A stretch of 64,000 bases of DNA from Amycolatopsis balhimycina FH 1894 (GTDB taxonomy: Bacteria > Actinomycetota > Actinomycetes > Mycobacteriales > Pseudonocardiaceae), in NCBI RefSeq assembly GCF_000384295.1, contig NZ_KB913037.1, positions 9,189,508 to 9,253,507 on the forward strand, written 5' to 3'. Each line of letters begins with the position of its first letter. Positions within the stretch are counted from its first letter, which is position 1. Shown here piece by piece: positions 34,236 to 42,318 of the stretch. Both the position numbers and the translations under genes were made by a program. Under the pieces are notes generated by a model. That model had not been told where the DNA came from, searched no databases, and saw nothing but the letters and a program-made list of their open reading frames with translations.

Positions 34236-35465
34236 GTGAAGCGTGTGCTGTTGTCGACGCTCGGAAGCCGCGGAGACGTCGAACCACTGGTGGCCTTGGC
34301 GGTCCGGCTGCGCGACCTCGGCGCGGAGCCGCTGATGTGCGCACCGCCGGACTGCGCGGACCGGCTGGAAGAGGTCGGCGTGCCGCACGTGCCCGTCGGC
34401 CCGTCGGCGCGCGCGCCGATCCATCGGGAGAAGCCGTTGACGCCCGAGGACATGCGCCGGCTCATGGCCGAAGCGATCGCCATGCCGTTCGACCGGATAC
34501 CGGCGGCCGCCGAGGGGTGTGCCGCAGTGGTGACGACCGGGCTGCTGGCCGCCGCGATCGGCGTGCGGTCGGTGGCCGAGAAGCTGGGCATCCCCTACTT
34601 CTACGCCTTCCACTGCCCGAGCTACGTGCCGTCACCGTACTATCCGCCGCCACCGCCCCTCGGCGAGCCGCCCGCCGAGGACGTGACCGACATCCGGGCG
34701 CTGTGGGAGCGGAACAACCGGAGCGCTTACCAGCGGTACGGGGGTCCGCTCAACAGCCACCGGGCCGCGATCGGCCTGCCTCCGGTGGAGGACATCTTCA
34801 CCTTCGGCTACACCGATCACCCGTGGGTGGCGGCGGATTCGGTCCTGGCCCCGATGCAGCCGACCGACCTCGGTGCCGTGCAGACCGGCGCGTGGATCCT
34901 GCCCGACGAACGGCCGCTTTCCCCGGAGCTGGAAGCTTTCCTGGACACCGGCACCCCGCCGGTGTACCTCGGGTTCGGCAGCCTGCGCGCCCCGGCCGAC
35001 GCCGTCCGGGTGTCCATCGACGCGATCCGGGCCCAAGGCCGCCGGGTAATCCTTTCCCGGGGCTGGGCCGACCTGGTCCTGCCCGACGACCGGGAAGACT
35101 GCTTCGCCACCGGCGAGGTGAACCAGCAGGTGCTGTTCGGCCGGGTGGCCGCCGTCATCCACCACGGCGGCGCGGGCACGACGCACGTGGCCATGCAGGC
35201 CGGGGCACCCCAGGTCCTGGTGCCCCAGATGGCGGACCAGCCGTACTACGCCGGCCGGGTGGCCGAGCTGGGGATCGGGGTGGCCCACGACGGTCCGGTC
35301 CCGACCTTCGACTCGCTGTCGGCCGCGCTCGTCACGGCGCTGGCCCCGGAAACCCGCGCACGAGCGGAGGCCGTGGCGCGCACGGCCGGTGCCGACGGGG
35401 CGGCGGTGGCCGCGAAACTGCTGCTCGACGCGGTCAGCCGGGAAAAGCCGGCTGTTCCCGCGTAA
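34236..35465 (+). CDS. gtfB: Glycosyltransferase GtfB (glucosyl transfer to residue 4)
   Basis: 409-residue GT1 enzyme. GtfB-type enzymes attach glucose from UDP-glucose to the hydroxyl of hydroxyphenylglycine 4 on the cross-linked aglycone, the first glycosylation. The sequence follows chloroeremomycin GtfB closely, including [20 protein letters not shown] near residue 135 and the canonical donor-site motif [11 protein letters not shown] near residue 310. The GTG at 34236 ([14 protein letters not shown]) was chosen because it gives the family N-terminus and follows a CGGGGA ribosome site; the open frame extends upstream into GtfA coding sequence. It shares its tail ([11 protein letters not shown]) with GtfA, a sign of recent duplication or gene conversion. 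Confidence 0.94.
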   Translation: MKRVLLSTLGSRGDVEPLVALAVRLRDLGAEPLMCAPPDCADRLEEVGVPHVPVGPSARAPIHREKPLTPEDMRRLMAEAIAMPFDRIPAAAEGCAAVVTTGLLAAAIGVRSVAEKLGIPYFYAFHCPSYVPSPYYPPPPPLGEPPAEDVTDIRALWERNNRSAYQRYGGPLNSHRAAIGLPPVEDIFTFGYTDHPWVAADSVLAPMQPTDLGAVQTGAWILPDERPLSPELEAFLDTGTPPVYLGFGSLRAPADAVRVSIDAIRAQGRRVILSRGWADLVLPDDREDCFATGEVNQQVLFGRVAAVIHHGGAGTTHVAMQAGAPQVLVPQMADQPYYAGRVAELGIGVAHDGPVPTFDSLSAALVTALAPETRARAEAVARTAGADGAAVAAKLLLDAVSREKPAVPA

Positions 35466-35517
35466 ACCACACCGGGTCGGCGCCGCCGGAAAGTGGCGCA
35501 TGCGGTGACCCGGGTCC

Positions 35518-35543
35518 TGTCCATTCTTTGACCGTTCCGGACA
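35518..35543. promoter_or_regulatory. Inverted repeat TGTCC-N16-GGACA upstream of gtfC
   Basis: TGTCCATTCTTTGACC is followed closely by GTTCCGGACA. The arms TGTCC and GGACA are perfect inverted repeats 16 bases apart. A nearly identical element occurs at 41302-41326 in the hpgT/bhp divergent promoter region. The 147-base gtfB-gtfC gap is relatively AT-rich for this DNA, compatible with an internal promoter. No function is known to me. It does not fit the 29-bp StrR/Bbr box. Confidence 0.4.
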
Positions 35544-35612
35544 TAAATGCGCTCGGATAGCATTCCGCCTCATTATCGCAGGGGGACAGAACCGATCAAA
35601 TTGGGGTGCGGG

Positions 35613-36842
35613 ATGCGTGTGTTGCTGTCGACGGCGGGAAGCCGTGGAGACGTCGAACCGTTGCTGGCCTTGGCGGTCCGGTTGCAGGGACTCGGCGCGG
35701 AGGTGCTGATGTGCGCGTCGCCTGCTTCCGCGGAGCGGCTGGCCGAGGTCGGGGTGCCGCACGTGCCGGTCGGCCTGCAGCTGGACGGCATGTTGTTGCA
35801 GGAAGGAATGCCGCCGCCGTCGGCCGAGGACGAGCGCAGACTCGCGGCCATGGCGATCGACATGCAGTTCGACGCGGTCCCCGCGGCCGCCGAAGGGTGT
35901 GCCGCGGTCGTGGCGACCGGAGAGCTGGCCGCCGCGGCCGCCGTGCGGTCGGTGGCCGAGAAGCTGGGCATCCCGTACTTCTACGGCGCATACAGCCCGA
36001 ACTACCTGGCGTCGCCGCACTATCCGCCGCCCGACGACGAGCGGACCACCCCGGGCGTGACCGACAACGGGGTGCTGTGGGCCGAGCGTGCCGAGCGTTT
36101 CGCCAAGCGGTACGGGGAAACGCTCAACAGCAGACGGGCGGCGATCGGCCTGCCCCCGGTGGCGGACGTCTTCGGCTACGGCTACACCGAGCAGCCCTGG
36201 CTGGCGGCGGACCCGGTCCTGGCCCCGCTGGATCCGGATCTCGACGCGGTGCAGACCGGCGCGTGGATCCTGCGTGACGATCGGCCGCTTTCCCCTGAGC
36301 TGGCGGCGTTTCTCGCTGCCGGGTCACCGCCGGTGTACGTGGGTTTCGGCAGCGCGTCCGGGCCGGGAATCGAGGACGCCGCGAAGGTGGCCATCGAGGC
36401 GATCCGGGCCCTCGGCCGCCGGGCGATCCTTTCCCGCGGCTGGGCCGATCTGGTCCTGCCCGACGACCGGGAGGACTGCTTCGCCGTCGACGAGGCGAAT
36501 CTCCAGGTGCTGTTCGAGCAGTCGGCCGCCGTCGTCCACCACGGCAGCGCGGGCACCGAGCACCTGGCCACGCGGGCCGGCGTCCCCCAGATCGCGATAC
36601 CCCGGCACACGGATCAGGCGTACTACGCCGGCCGGGTGGCCGAGCTGGGGGTCGGTGTGGCACTCGAAGGTCCGGTCCCGTCCTTCGCGGCGATGTCGGC
36701 GGCGCTCGCGACGGCCCTGGCCCCGGAAACCCGTGCGCGAGCGGCGGAGGTGGCGGGCACGGTCCGCACCGACGGGACGACGATGGCCGCGGAGCTGCTC
36801 TTCCAGGCGGCCGAACAGGGCAAACTGACCGTTCCCGCGTGA
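35613..36842 (+). CDS. gtfC: Glycosyltransferase GtfC (second amino-sugar transfer)
   Basis: 409-residue GT1 transferase. In chloroeremomycin GtfC adds the amino sugar to the residue-4 glucose, making a disaccharide. In a balhimycin-type strain its use may be minor, since the main product lacks that second sugar. The N-terminus is [16 protein letters not shown]. The donor-site motif is HHGSAGTEH near residue 310, different from both GtfA and GtfB. The ATG at 35613 gives the family start; an in-frame ATG at 35547 would add 22 residues without similarity. Separated from gtfB by 147 bases carrying an inverted repeat. Which paralogue acts on which position is inferred from order and motif similarity. 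Confidence 0.88.
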   Translation: MRVLLSTAGSRGDVEPLLALAVRLQGLGAEVLMCASPASAERLAEVGVPHVPVGLQLDGMLLQEGMPPPSAEDERRLAAMAIDMQFDAVPAAAEGCAAVVATGELAAAAAVRSVAEKLGIPYFYGAYSPNYLASPHYPPPDDERTTPGVTDNGVLWAERAERFAKRYGETLNSRRAAIGLPPVADVFGYGYTEQPWLAADPVLAPLDPDLDAVQTGAWILRDDRPLSPELAAFLAAGSPPVYVGFGSASGPGIEDAAKVAIEAIRALGRRAILSRGWADLVLPDDREDCFAVDEANLQVLFEQSAAVVHHGSAGTEHLATRAGVPQIAIPRHTDQAYYAGRVAELGVGVALEGPVPSFAAMSAALATALAPETRARAAEVAGTVRTDGTTMAAELLFQAAEQGKLTVPA

Positions 36843-36875
36843 ATTTCTTCGAAGACAAAGCAAAGAGGAGACTGC

Positions 36876-38102
36876 ATGTCGACCACGTCCCAGTGCCGTA
36901 TCTGTGACGGCACTGTCCACGAGTTCATCGACTTCGGACGCCAGCCGCTCTCGGACGCGTTCGTGGCTCCCGGCGCGGAAAAGGGTGAGTTCTTCTTCCG
37001 CCTTGCCACCGGCATCTGCGATTCCTGCACGATGGTGCAGCTGATGGAGGAAGTCCCGCGGGACCTGATGTTCCACGAGGCCTACCCCTACCTGTCGTCG
37101 GGTTCGGCCGTCATGCGCACGCACTTCCACGAGCTGGCCAAGCACCTGCTGGCCACGGAGCTGACCGGCGAGGACCCGTTCATCGTCGAGCTCGGCTGCA
37201 ACGACGGCATCATGCTCAAGGCCGTGGCCGACGCGGGGGTGCGCCAGCTCGGCGTCGAACCCTCCGGCAGTGTCGCGGATCTGGCGGCAGCCAAGGGGAT
37301 CCGCGTCCGCAAGGACTTCTTCGAAGAGGCGACGGCCGCCGACATCCGCGAGAACGACGGCCCCGCGGACGTGATCTACGCGGCCAACACACTGTGCCAC
37401 ATCCCTTACATGGACTCGATCCTGAAGGGCGTCACCAAGCTGCTCGGCCCGAACGGCGTGTTCGTCTTCGAGGACCCGTACCTCGGCGACATCGTGGAGC
37501 GCACGTCGTTCGACCAGATCTACGACGAGCATTTCTTCCTCTTCACGGCGCGCTCGGTCCAGGAGATGGCCCGGCGCAACGGCCTCGAGCTCGTGGACGT
37601 CGAGCGCATTCCGGTGCACGGCGGCGAGGTCCGCTACACCCTGGCCCTGGCCGGCGCTCGCAAGCCGTCCGAGGCCGTGGCGGAGCTCCTGGCCTGGGAG
37701 GCGGAGCGCAAGCTGGCGGAGTACGCCACGCTGGAACGTTTCGCCACCGACGTGAAGAAGATCAAGGAAGACCTGATCGCGCTGCTGACCAAGCTCCGTG
37801 CCGAAGGCAAGCGCGTCGTCGGCTACGGCGCGACGGCCAAGAGTGCCACGGTGACCAACTTCTGCGGCATCACCCCGGACCTGGTCGAGTTCATCTCGGA
37901 CACGACACCGGCCAAGCAGGGCAAGCTCAGCCCGGGACAGCACATCCCGGTCCGCGAGTACGGGGAATTCGCCGGCAACCACCCGGACTACGCCCTGCTG
38001 TTCGCCTGGAACCACGCCGACGAGATCATGAACGTGGAACAGGCCTTTCGTGACGCCGGCGGTCAGTGGATCCTTTACGTGCCGAACGTGCACGTGAGCT
38101 GA
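36876..38102 (+). CDS. evaC: NDP-sugar 3-C-methyltransferase
   Basis: 408-residue SAM-dependent sugar C-methyltransferase of the EvaC/DvaC/TylC3 family. It adds the branching methyl at C-3 of a TDP-4-keto-2,6-dideoxyhexose, giving vancosamine its C-3 methyl. The N-terminal zinc module has CRIC (residues 7-10) and CDSC (48-51). The SAM-binding motif VELGCNDGIML lies near residue 107, and the C-terminal substrate domain contains GYGATAKSAT near residue 317. ATG start with AGAGGAG at 36864. Its pathway partners evaA, evaB and evaD are 12 kb downstream, a split typical of these clusters. Confidence 0.94.
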   Translation: MSTTSQCRICDGTVHEFIDFGRQPLSDAFVAPGAEKGEFFFRLATGICDSCTMVQLMEEVPRDLMFHEAYPYLSSGSAVMRTHFHELAKHLLATELTGEDPFIVELGCNDGIMLKAVADAGVRQLGVEPSGSVADLAAAKGIRVRKDFFEEATAADIRENDGPADVIYAANTLCHIPYMDSILKGVTKLLGPNGVFVFEDPYLGDIVERTSFDQIYDEHFFLFTARSVQEMARRNGLELVDVERIPVHGGEVRYTLALAGARKPSEAVAELLAWEAERKLAEYATLERFATDVKKIKEDLIALLTKLRAEGKRVVGYGATAKSATVTNFCGITPDLVEFISDTTPAKQGKLSPGQHIPVREYGEFAGNHPDYALLFAWNHADEIMNVEQAFRDAGGQWILYVPNVHVS

Positions 38103-38197
38103 CCGGCCATGCGAATCCTCGCGTCGAGCCCTTTCGGCGGGCACTGTCCAGGGTTCACCAGTTGTCTTGTGGCAGCGCTGTCGGCACCGTGATTGCC

Positions 38198-39022
38198 ATG
38201 CCTCAAGACCTCGACGCGGACCGGATTCTGGCGATATCCCCGCATTTGGACGACGCGGTTCTTTCCTTCGGTGCCGGCCTCGCCCGTGCGGCGCAGGCCG
38301 GCGCGAAGGTGACCGTTCACACGGTGTTCGCCGGGACCGCGGCGCCCCCTTATTCGCCGGCGGCGGAGCGGCTGCACGCGATCTGGGAGCTCTCACCGGA
38401 TCAAGACGCGTCGCTCCGCCGCCGGGACGAAGACATCGCCGCGCTCGACCACCTGGGCGTCGACTACCGGCACGGCCGGTTCCTCGACGCCATCTACCGC
38501 AAGCTGCCGGACGGCCGATGGCTGGCCGACAACGTGCCGGGCCGCCAGAAGCTGGCCATCGGACGGCAATCGCCGCAGGGCGATCCGGAGCTGTTCTCCG
38601 CGGTCCGGGCGGACATCGAGTCGATCGTCGAAGAGTACGCCCCGGCGCTGATCCTGACCTGCGCGGCAGGCAACGGTCATGTCGACAACGAGATCGCGCG
38701 GGATGCCGCGCTGTTCGTCGCGTACGAGAAGGGCATCCGGGTTCGGCTGTGGGAAGACCTTCCGCACGCGATGTTCGCGGAGGGCGCCGCCGAACTGCCG
38801 GACGGATTCCGGCTGGGGCCGCCCGATTTCGGTTCCGTCGAACCGGAGGCACGGGCGCGGAAATTCGAAGCGCTGCGGCTCTACTCGTCGCAGATGCTGA
38901 TGCTGCACGGGCCGGAAAAGGATTTCTTCGCTCAGCTGGACGGGCATGCCCGGAAGAGTGCACCGGGTGGTGGATACGGCGAAACGACCTGGCCGGTTGT
39001 CTCTCGCGAAGACAACGGCTGA
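38198..39022 (+). CDS. PIG-L family deacetylase homologue, probably inactive (Cep15-like)
   Basis: 274-residue member of the N-acetylglucosaminyl deacetylase (PIG-L) family; teicoplanin and A40926 clusters carry active homologues that deacetylate GlcNAc on the peptide. The N-terminal metal motif is intact (PHLDD: His16, Asp18, Asp19). The second motif reads HVDN where active enzymes have HxDH, so residue 164, expected to be the third zinc ligand, is Asn. I recall that chloroeremomycin Cep15 was reported inactive for this kind of reason, with Asn164 as the key change; the numbering agrees here with the ATG at 38198. No GlcNAc is expected on this product, so the gene is best read as a relic of an ancestral pathway, although its frame is fully open. 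A GTG at 38189 is an alternative start. Confidence 0.88.
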   Translation: MPQDLDADRILAISPHLDDAVLSFGAGLARAAQAGAKVTVHTVFAGTAAPPYSPAAERLHAIWELSPDQDASLRRRDEDIAALDHLGVDYRHGRFLDAIYRKLPDGRWLADNVPGRQKLAIGRQSPQGDPELFSAVRADIESIVEEYAPALILTCAAGNGHVDNEIARDAALFVAYEKGIRVRLWEDLPHAMFAEGAAELPDGFRLGPPDFGSVEPEARARKFEALRLYSSQMLMLHGPEKDFFAQLDGHARKSAPGGGYGETTWPVVSREDNG

Positions 39023-39053
39023 ATCCAGGGCTGAACCCAGGGAGGTTGTCATT

Positions 39054-39908
39054 GTGAGCGGTCAACTCGAGCGTGGTCCGGTGCGGACCACGCACGCCGA
39101 CGTCCTGCTGGCCTCGGTGGGTGAGCGAGGCGTTCTGTGCGACTTCTACGACGAGGAGGGCTCGAACACCTATCGGGACCTGATCCAGGACGCGGACGGT
39201 ACCCCGGAAGCGCGGGAGTTCGCCACTCGCGTCGGCCCGGTGCCCGGACCCGTGCTGGAGCTCGCGGCCGGCACGGGCCGGCTGACCTTCCCGTTCCTGG
39301 AGCTCGGCTGGGAGGTGACCGCCCTGGAACTGTCGGCCCCGGTGGTCGACGGCTTCCGGATGCGGCTGGCGGAAGCACCGGCGGACCTGCGGGACCGCTG
39401 CACAGTGGTTCAGGCGGACATGAGCGCTTTCTCGGTGGACCGGCGCTTCGGGGCAGCGGTCATCAGCTCGGGTTCGGTCAACGAACTGGACGAAGCCGGC
39501 CGGCAGGGCCTGTACGCGTCGGTTCGCGAGCACCTCGAGCCCGGCGGGAAGTTCCTGCTCAGCCTGGCCTTGTCGGAGGTCGCCGAGTCACAGCCGCCGG
39601 AGCGCCGGCAAGAGTTGCCAGGCCAGAGCGGCCGGCTGTACGTGTTGCACGTGAGTGTGCAGCCGGCGGAGGAGACCCAGGACATCACGATCTACCCCGC
39701 CGACGAAACAGCGGATCCCTTCGTCGTCTGCACGCATCGCCGCCGGCTCGTCCCGGCGGACCGGATAGTGCGGGAACTTCTTCGGGCCGGCTTCGACGTG
39801 ATCGCGCGGACGCCGTTCGCGTCCGGTGCGTCCGGCCGGGCGGGCCATGAAGACATGTTGCTGGTGGAAGCGGTGAAGCAGGAGGGCGCTATCCCAGCCG
39901 CGCGGTGA
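39054..39908 (+). CDS. mtfA: Glycopeptide N-methyltransferase (N-terminal leucine)
   Basis: 284-residue SAM-dependent methyltransferase matching MtfA of chloroeremomycin and Bmt of balhimycin across its length. It methylates the free amine of the N-terminal Leu of the heptapeptide. The SAM-binding glycine loop VLELAAGTGRLTF lies near residue 65. The start is the GTG at 39054, eight bases after GGAGG, giving SGQLERGPVRT, the family N-terminus. The last 20 bases overlap the 3' end of the convergent hpgT gene. Confidence 0.95.
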   Translation: MSGQLERGPVRTTHADVLLASVGERGVLCDFYDEEGSNTYRDLIQDADGTPEAREFATRVGPVPGPVLELAAGTGRLTFPFLELGWEVTALELSAPVVDGFRMRLAEAPADLRDRCTVVQADMSAFSVDRRFGAAVISSGSVNELDEAGRQGLYASVREHLEPGGKFLLSLALSEVAESQPPERRQELPGQSGRLYVLHVSVQPAEETQDITIYPADETADPFVVCTHRRRLVPADRIVRELLRAGFDVIARTPFASGASGRAGHEDMLLVEAVKQEGAIPAAR

Positions 39909-41193
39909 TGAGCGCGGCGAGCCGGGCGACGCCCTCTTCGATCAGTTCCGGGGTGAGCAGGCTGATCGACAGCCGCAGCTGGTTGAACCCGCCCTTGCCG
40001 CCGTAGAAGTGGTGCATCGGGGTGAACAGCACGCCGTGGTCGCGGGCGGCGAGGGCGAGCAGGTCGTCGTCGACGGTGAAGGGGACGGTGACGGTGACGA
40101 AGAACCCACCGGTCGGCGTGTTCCAGCGGACCCCGGCGCGCCCGCCGAGCCGTCGCTCGAGCTCGCCCAGCACGAGCCGCAGGTTGCGCTGGTAGACCGC
40201 GATCTCGCGCGCGTTGGCCTTGGTCAGGCTGAAGTCGTTGAGGAGCAGCTTCCCGGCGATCACCGACTGGGCTATCGGGGACGTGTTCACCGTGAGCATG
40301 CCCTTGAGCTTGGAGAGCTGGTCGGCGAGCAGGCCGCCCCCGGCCATTCGCTGGTCCGCCACGGTGAAGCCGACCCGGGCACCGGGCATGCCGGTCTTGG
40401 CGAAGGAGCCGATGTAGACCACGGTCCCCGACCGGTCGAGGGCTTTCAGGGTGGGGAGGCGTTCGGCGCCGAAGAGCCCGTACGCGTTGTCCTCCAGGAG
40501 CAGGATGCCGTTGGCCTCGGCGACCTCGAGGAGCCGGTGCCGGGCGGCCAGGTCCATGCTGGTCCCGGTCGGGTTGGCGAAGTTCGGTGTCACGTAACAG
40601 GCCCGGACCCGCTTGCCCTGTTCGTCGGCCCGCTTCAGCTGCAGGACCAGGTCGTCCGGGTCGATGCCGTTCTCGGTCGACTGCACCGGCCAGACGGGCG
40701 TGTCGGTGAGCAGCGCCGCCCCCGTCAGGCCGACGTAGGTGGGGGCGGGGGCGAGCAGCACGTCGTGTTCGGTCGCCCGCAGCGTGCGAAGCACCAGGAA
40801 CATCGCCTCCTGGGCGCCCACGGTGACCACCACGGATTCCGGGGCGGCGTCGATGTTCTCGTCCTCGGCGAGGTTGCGGGCGATGAGGTCGGCGATGACG
40901 CCTTTCGTGGTGCCGTACTGGAAGAGCGTGCGGGTGACCCCCGCTTCGTCGAGCTTCCGGTCGCGGCGGAGGTGGTCGCAGTAGGCGTCGATGTACTCGT
41001 GGATGAGGCGGATGTCGAAGAATTCTTCGTACGGGCGGCCTGCCGCCATGGAAATAGCCACCGGGTATTCGTCGATCAGCTCGTTGAGCAAGTTCATCGA
41101 CGAGATGGCCGGATCGGTGAGCGATCCGTGCAGGGTTTCCACGCTCAATGGGGTGGACAGACCGAAGGAATCCATAAATACTAGGATTTCCAT
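39889..41193 (-). CDS. hpgT: Hydroxyphenylglycine/dihydroxyphenylglycine aminotransferase
   Basis: 434-residue fold-type I PLP aminotransferase (HpgT/PgaT). It converts 4-hydroxyphenylglyoxylate and 3,5-dihydroxyphenylglyoxylate to Hpg and Dpg, with tyrosine as amino donor in the family, so it closes both precursor routes (HmaS-Hmo and DpgA-D). Visible PLP features: NFANPTG near residue 198, LEDNAYGLFG near 227, and the Schiff-base lysine in SFAKTGMPGARVG near 257. It is the only gene on the - strand and converges on mtfA with a 20-base overlap. The start is set at the ATG at 41193 (MEILVFMDSFG), the family start as I recall it; the ATG at 41175 (MDSFGLST) is possible. An in-frame start at 41211 is unlikely. 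Confidence 0.93.
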   Translation of the reverse strand: MEILVFMDSFGLSTPLSVETLHGSLTDPAISSMNLLNELIDEYPVAISMAAGRPYEEFFDIRLIHEYIDAYCDHLRRDRKLDEAGVTRTLFQYGTTKGVIADLIARNLAEDENIDAAPESVVVTVGAQEAMFLVLRTLRATEHDVLLAPAPTYVGLTGAALLTDTPVWPVQSTENGIDPDDLVLQLKRADEQGKRVRACYVTPNFANPTGTSMDLAARHRLLEVAEANGILLLEDNAYGLFGAERLPTLKALDRSGTVVYIGSFAKTGMPGARVGFTVADQRMAGGGLLADQLSKLKGMLTVNTSPIAQSVIAGKLLLNDFSLTKANAREIAVYQRNLRLVLGELERRLGGRAGVRWNTPTGGFFVTVTVPFTVDDDLLALAARDHGVLFTPMHHFYGGKGGFNQLRLSISLLTPELIEEGVARLAALITARLG

Positions 41194-41398
41194 ACGCCGC
41201 CGAGGTGTCAAGCGGCGGCGGTGGACGCGATCGCGTGGCGATTCCCGACGATTTCCCGGCTCGGTACCGCGCGCGGAACAAAAGCCGTCCGAGACTGTCG
41301 ATGTCCATTTCTCGCTTTTCCGGACACTCGATCTTCGAAGGTACGGTCACACGTGTCGCCGCGCGCCGCGGATGGGCGGCGGGCAGGGGAGGACCTTC
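41194..41398. promoter_or_regulatory. Divergent promoter region between hpgT and bhp
   Basis: 205 non-coding bases between divergently transcribed genes, so it must contain promoters in both directions. It has TTGACA on the - strand (positions 41206-41211) close to the hpgT start, without a convincing -10 at normal spacing. The inverted repeat at 41302-41326 is listed separately. A GGGGAGGA ribosome site for bhp is at its right end. No StrR/Bbr box of the 29-bp type is visible. Confidence 0.5.
41302..41326. promoter_or_regulatory. Inverted repeat TGTCC-N15-GGACA in hpgT/bhp region
   Basis: TGTCCATTTCTCGCTT followed by TTCCGGACA, with arms TGTCC and GGACA. It shares the flanks TGTCCATT and TTCCGGACA with the element at 35518-35543 upstream of gtfC, with a one-base difference in spacing. 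Two copies in two promoter gaps of one cluster suggest a protein-binding site, but this is unproven. Confidence 0.4.
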
Positions 41399-42253
41399 AT
41401 GCTGATGACGACTGAGCACGGGATCCGGCTGTCGTACCACGACCAGGGCCGTGGTGCGCCGGTTCTGCTGCTGACCGGCACCGGGGCGCCGAGCTCGGTG
41501 TGGGACCTGCACCAGGTGCCCGCGCTCCGCGCCGCCGGGTTCCGGGTGATCACCATGGACAACCGCGGGATCCCGCCCAGCGACGACGGCGCGGACGGGT
41601 TCACCGTCGACGACCTCGTCGCGGACGTGGCCGCGCTGCTCGACCACCTCGACGCGTCGCCGTGCCGCGTCGTCGGCACGTCGATGGGCTCGTACATCGC
41701 GCAGGAGCTGGCGCTGGCCCGCCCGGAACTGGTGGACGCCGTCGTGCTGATGGCGGCCTGCGGCCGGAGCAGTCTCGTCCAGCGCGTGCTCGCGGAGGCC
41801 GAGGCGGACCTGATCGGACGGGGGACCGAGCTGCCGCCGGGGTACCGCGCCGCCGTTCGCGCGATGCACAACCTGGGGCCCGCGACGCTCGCCGACGACG
41901 ACCTCGCTGCCGACTGGCTCGACCTGTTCGCGGCGTCGGAGAACTGGGGGCCGGGCGTCCGGGCGCAGCTGCTGCTGAGCGCGTTGCCCGACCGTCGCGA
42001 GGCCTACCGGGCGATCAAGGTGCCCTGCCACGTCGTTTCGTTCGAGCACGACCTCGTGGCGCCGCCGTCCGCCGGGCAGGAGCTGGCCGCCGTGATCCCC
42101 GGCGCCACGCACCGCACGATCCCGGGGTGCGGGCACTTCGGCTACCTGGAGAAGCCGGAAGCGGTGAACCGCGAGCTGCTCCGGTTCCTCCGCACGGAAT
42201 CCGGCGTGGCTGTGACATCCGGGGCTTCGCCCCGGACCCCCGAAGAACTGTGA
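41399..42253 (+). CDS. bhp: Alpha/beta-hydrolase thioesterase for beta-hydroxytyrosine release
   Basis: 284-residue alpha/beta-hydrolase. Its orthologue Bhp in balhimycin hydrolyses the beta-hydroxytyrosyl thioester from the BpsD carrier, freeing beta-hydroxytyrosine for the main synthetase. The nucleophile elbow GTSMGS has Ser95; the acid is likely in FEHDLV (near residue 221) and the base in GCGHFGYLEKPE (near 248). Family members were first annotated as haloperoxidase/perhydrolase-like. It begins a bhp-bpsD-oxyD operon. The C-terminal 15 or so residues (from about VAVTSGASPRTPEEL) are encoded by a GC-rich palindromic repeat, so the native end was probably shorter. ATG at 41399; a second ATG at 41405 is possible. 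Confidence 0.93.
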   Translation: MLMTTEHGIRLSYHDQGRGAPVLLLTGTGAPSSVWDLHQVPALRAAGFRVITMDNRGIPPSDDGADGFTVDDLVADVAALLDHLDASPCRVVGTSMGSYIAQELALARPELVDAVVLMAACGRSSLVQRVLAEAEADLIGRGTELPPGYRAAVRAMHNLGPATLADDDLAADWLDLFAASENWGPGVRAQLLLSALPDRREAYRAIKVPCHVVSFEHDLVAPPSAGQELAAVIPGATHRTIPGCGHFGYLEKPEAVNRELLRFLRTESGVAVTSGASPRTPEEL

Positions 42254-42302
42254 CAGCCGGGGCTCGCCCCGGGCCGGGGGCTCCGCCACCCGGACCCCCG
42301 AA
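42211..42302. repeat. GC-rich palindromic repeat cluster overlapping the bhp 3' end
   Basis: Three related units lie in tandem. TCCGGGGC-TTC-GCCCCGGA (42218-42236) is a perfect hairpin. CCGGGGC-TC-GCCCCGG (42257-42272) is a second. CCGGACCCCCGAA occurs at 42232-42244 and again at 42290-42302. The block TGTGACA(T/G)CCGGGGCT recurs 38 bases apart (42211 and 42249). The first unit runs into the bhp coding region and supplies its stop codon; the last ends just before the bpsD ribosome site. The element looks like a dispersed short palindromic repeat that expanded locally. The hairpins have no T-run, so they are not classic terminators. Confidence 0.75.
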
Positions 42303-42318
42303 ACCTGGAGGAGACCGC

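Noticed and set aside
38146..38174. GTCCAG before the deacetylase homologue as a possible StrR/Bbr box
   Set aside because: The position expected for TTGGAC reads GTGGCA, too poor a match.
41206..41211. TTGACA on the - strand as the -35 box of hpgT
   Set aside because: No -10 hexamer at 16-19 bases; TAGTAT lies 22 bases away and inside the likely coding start.
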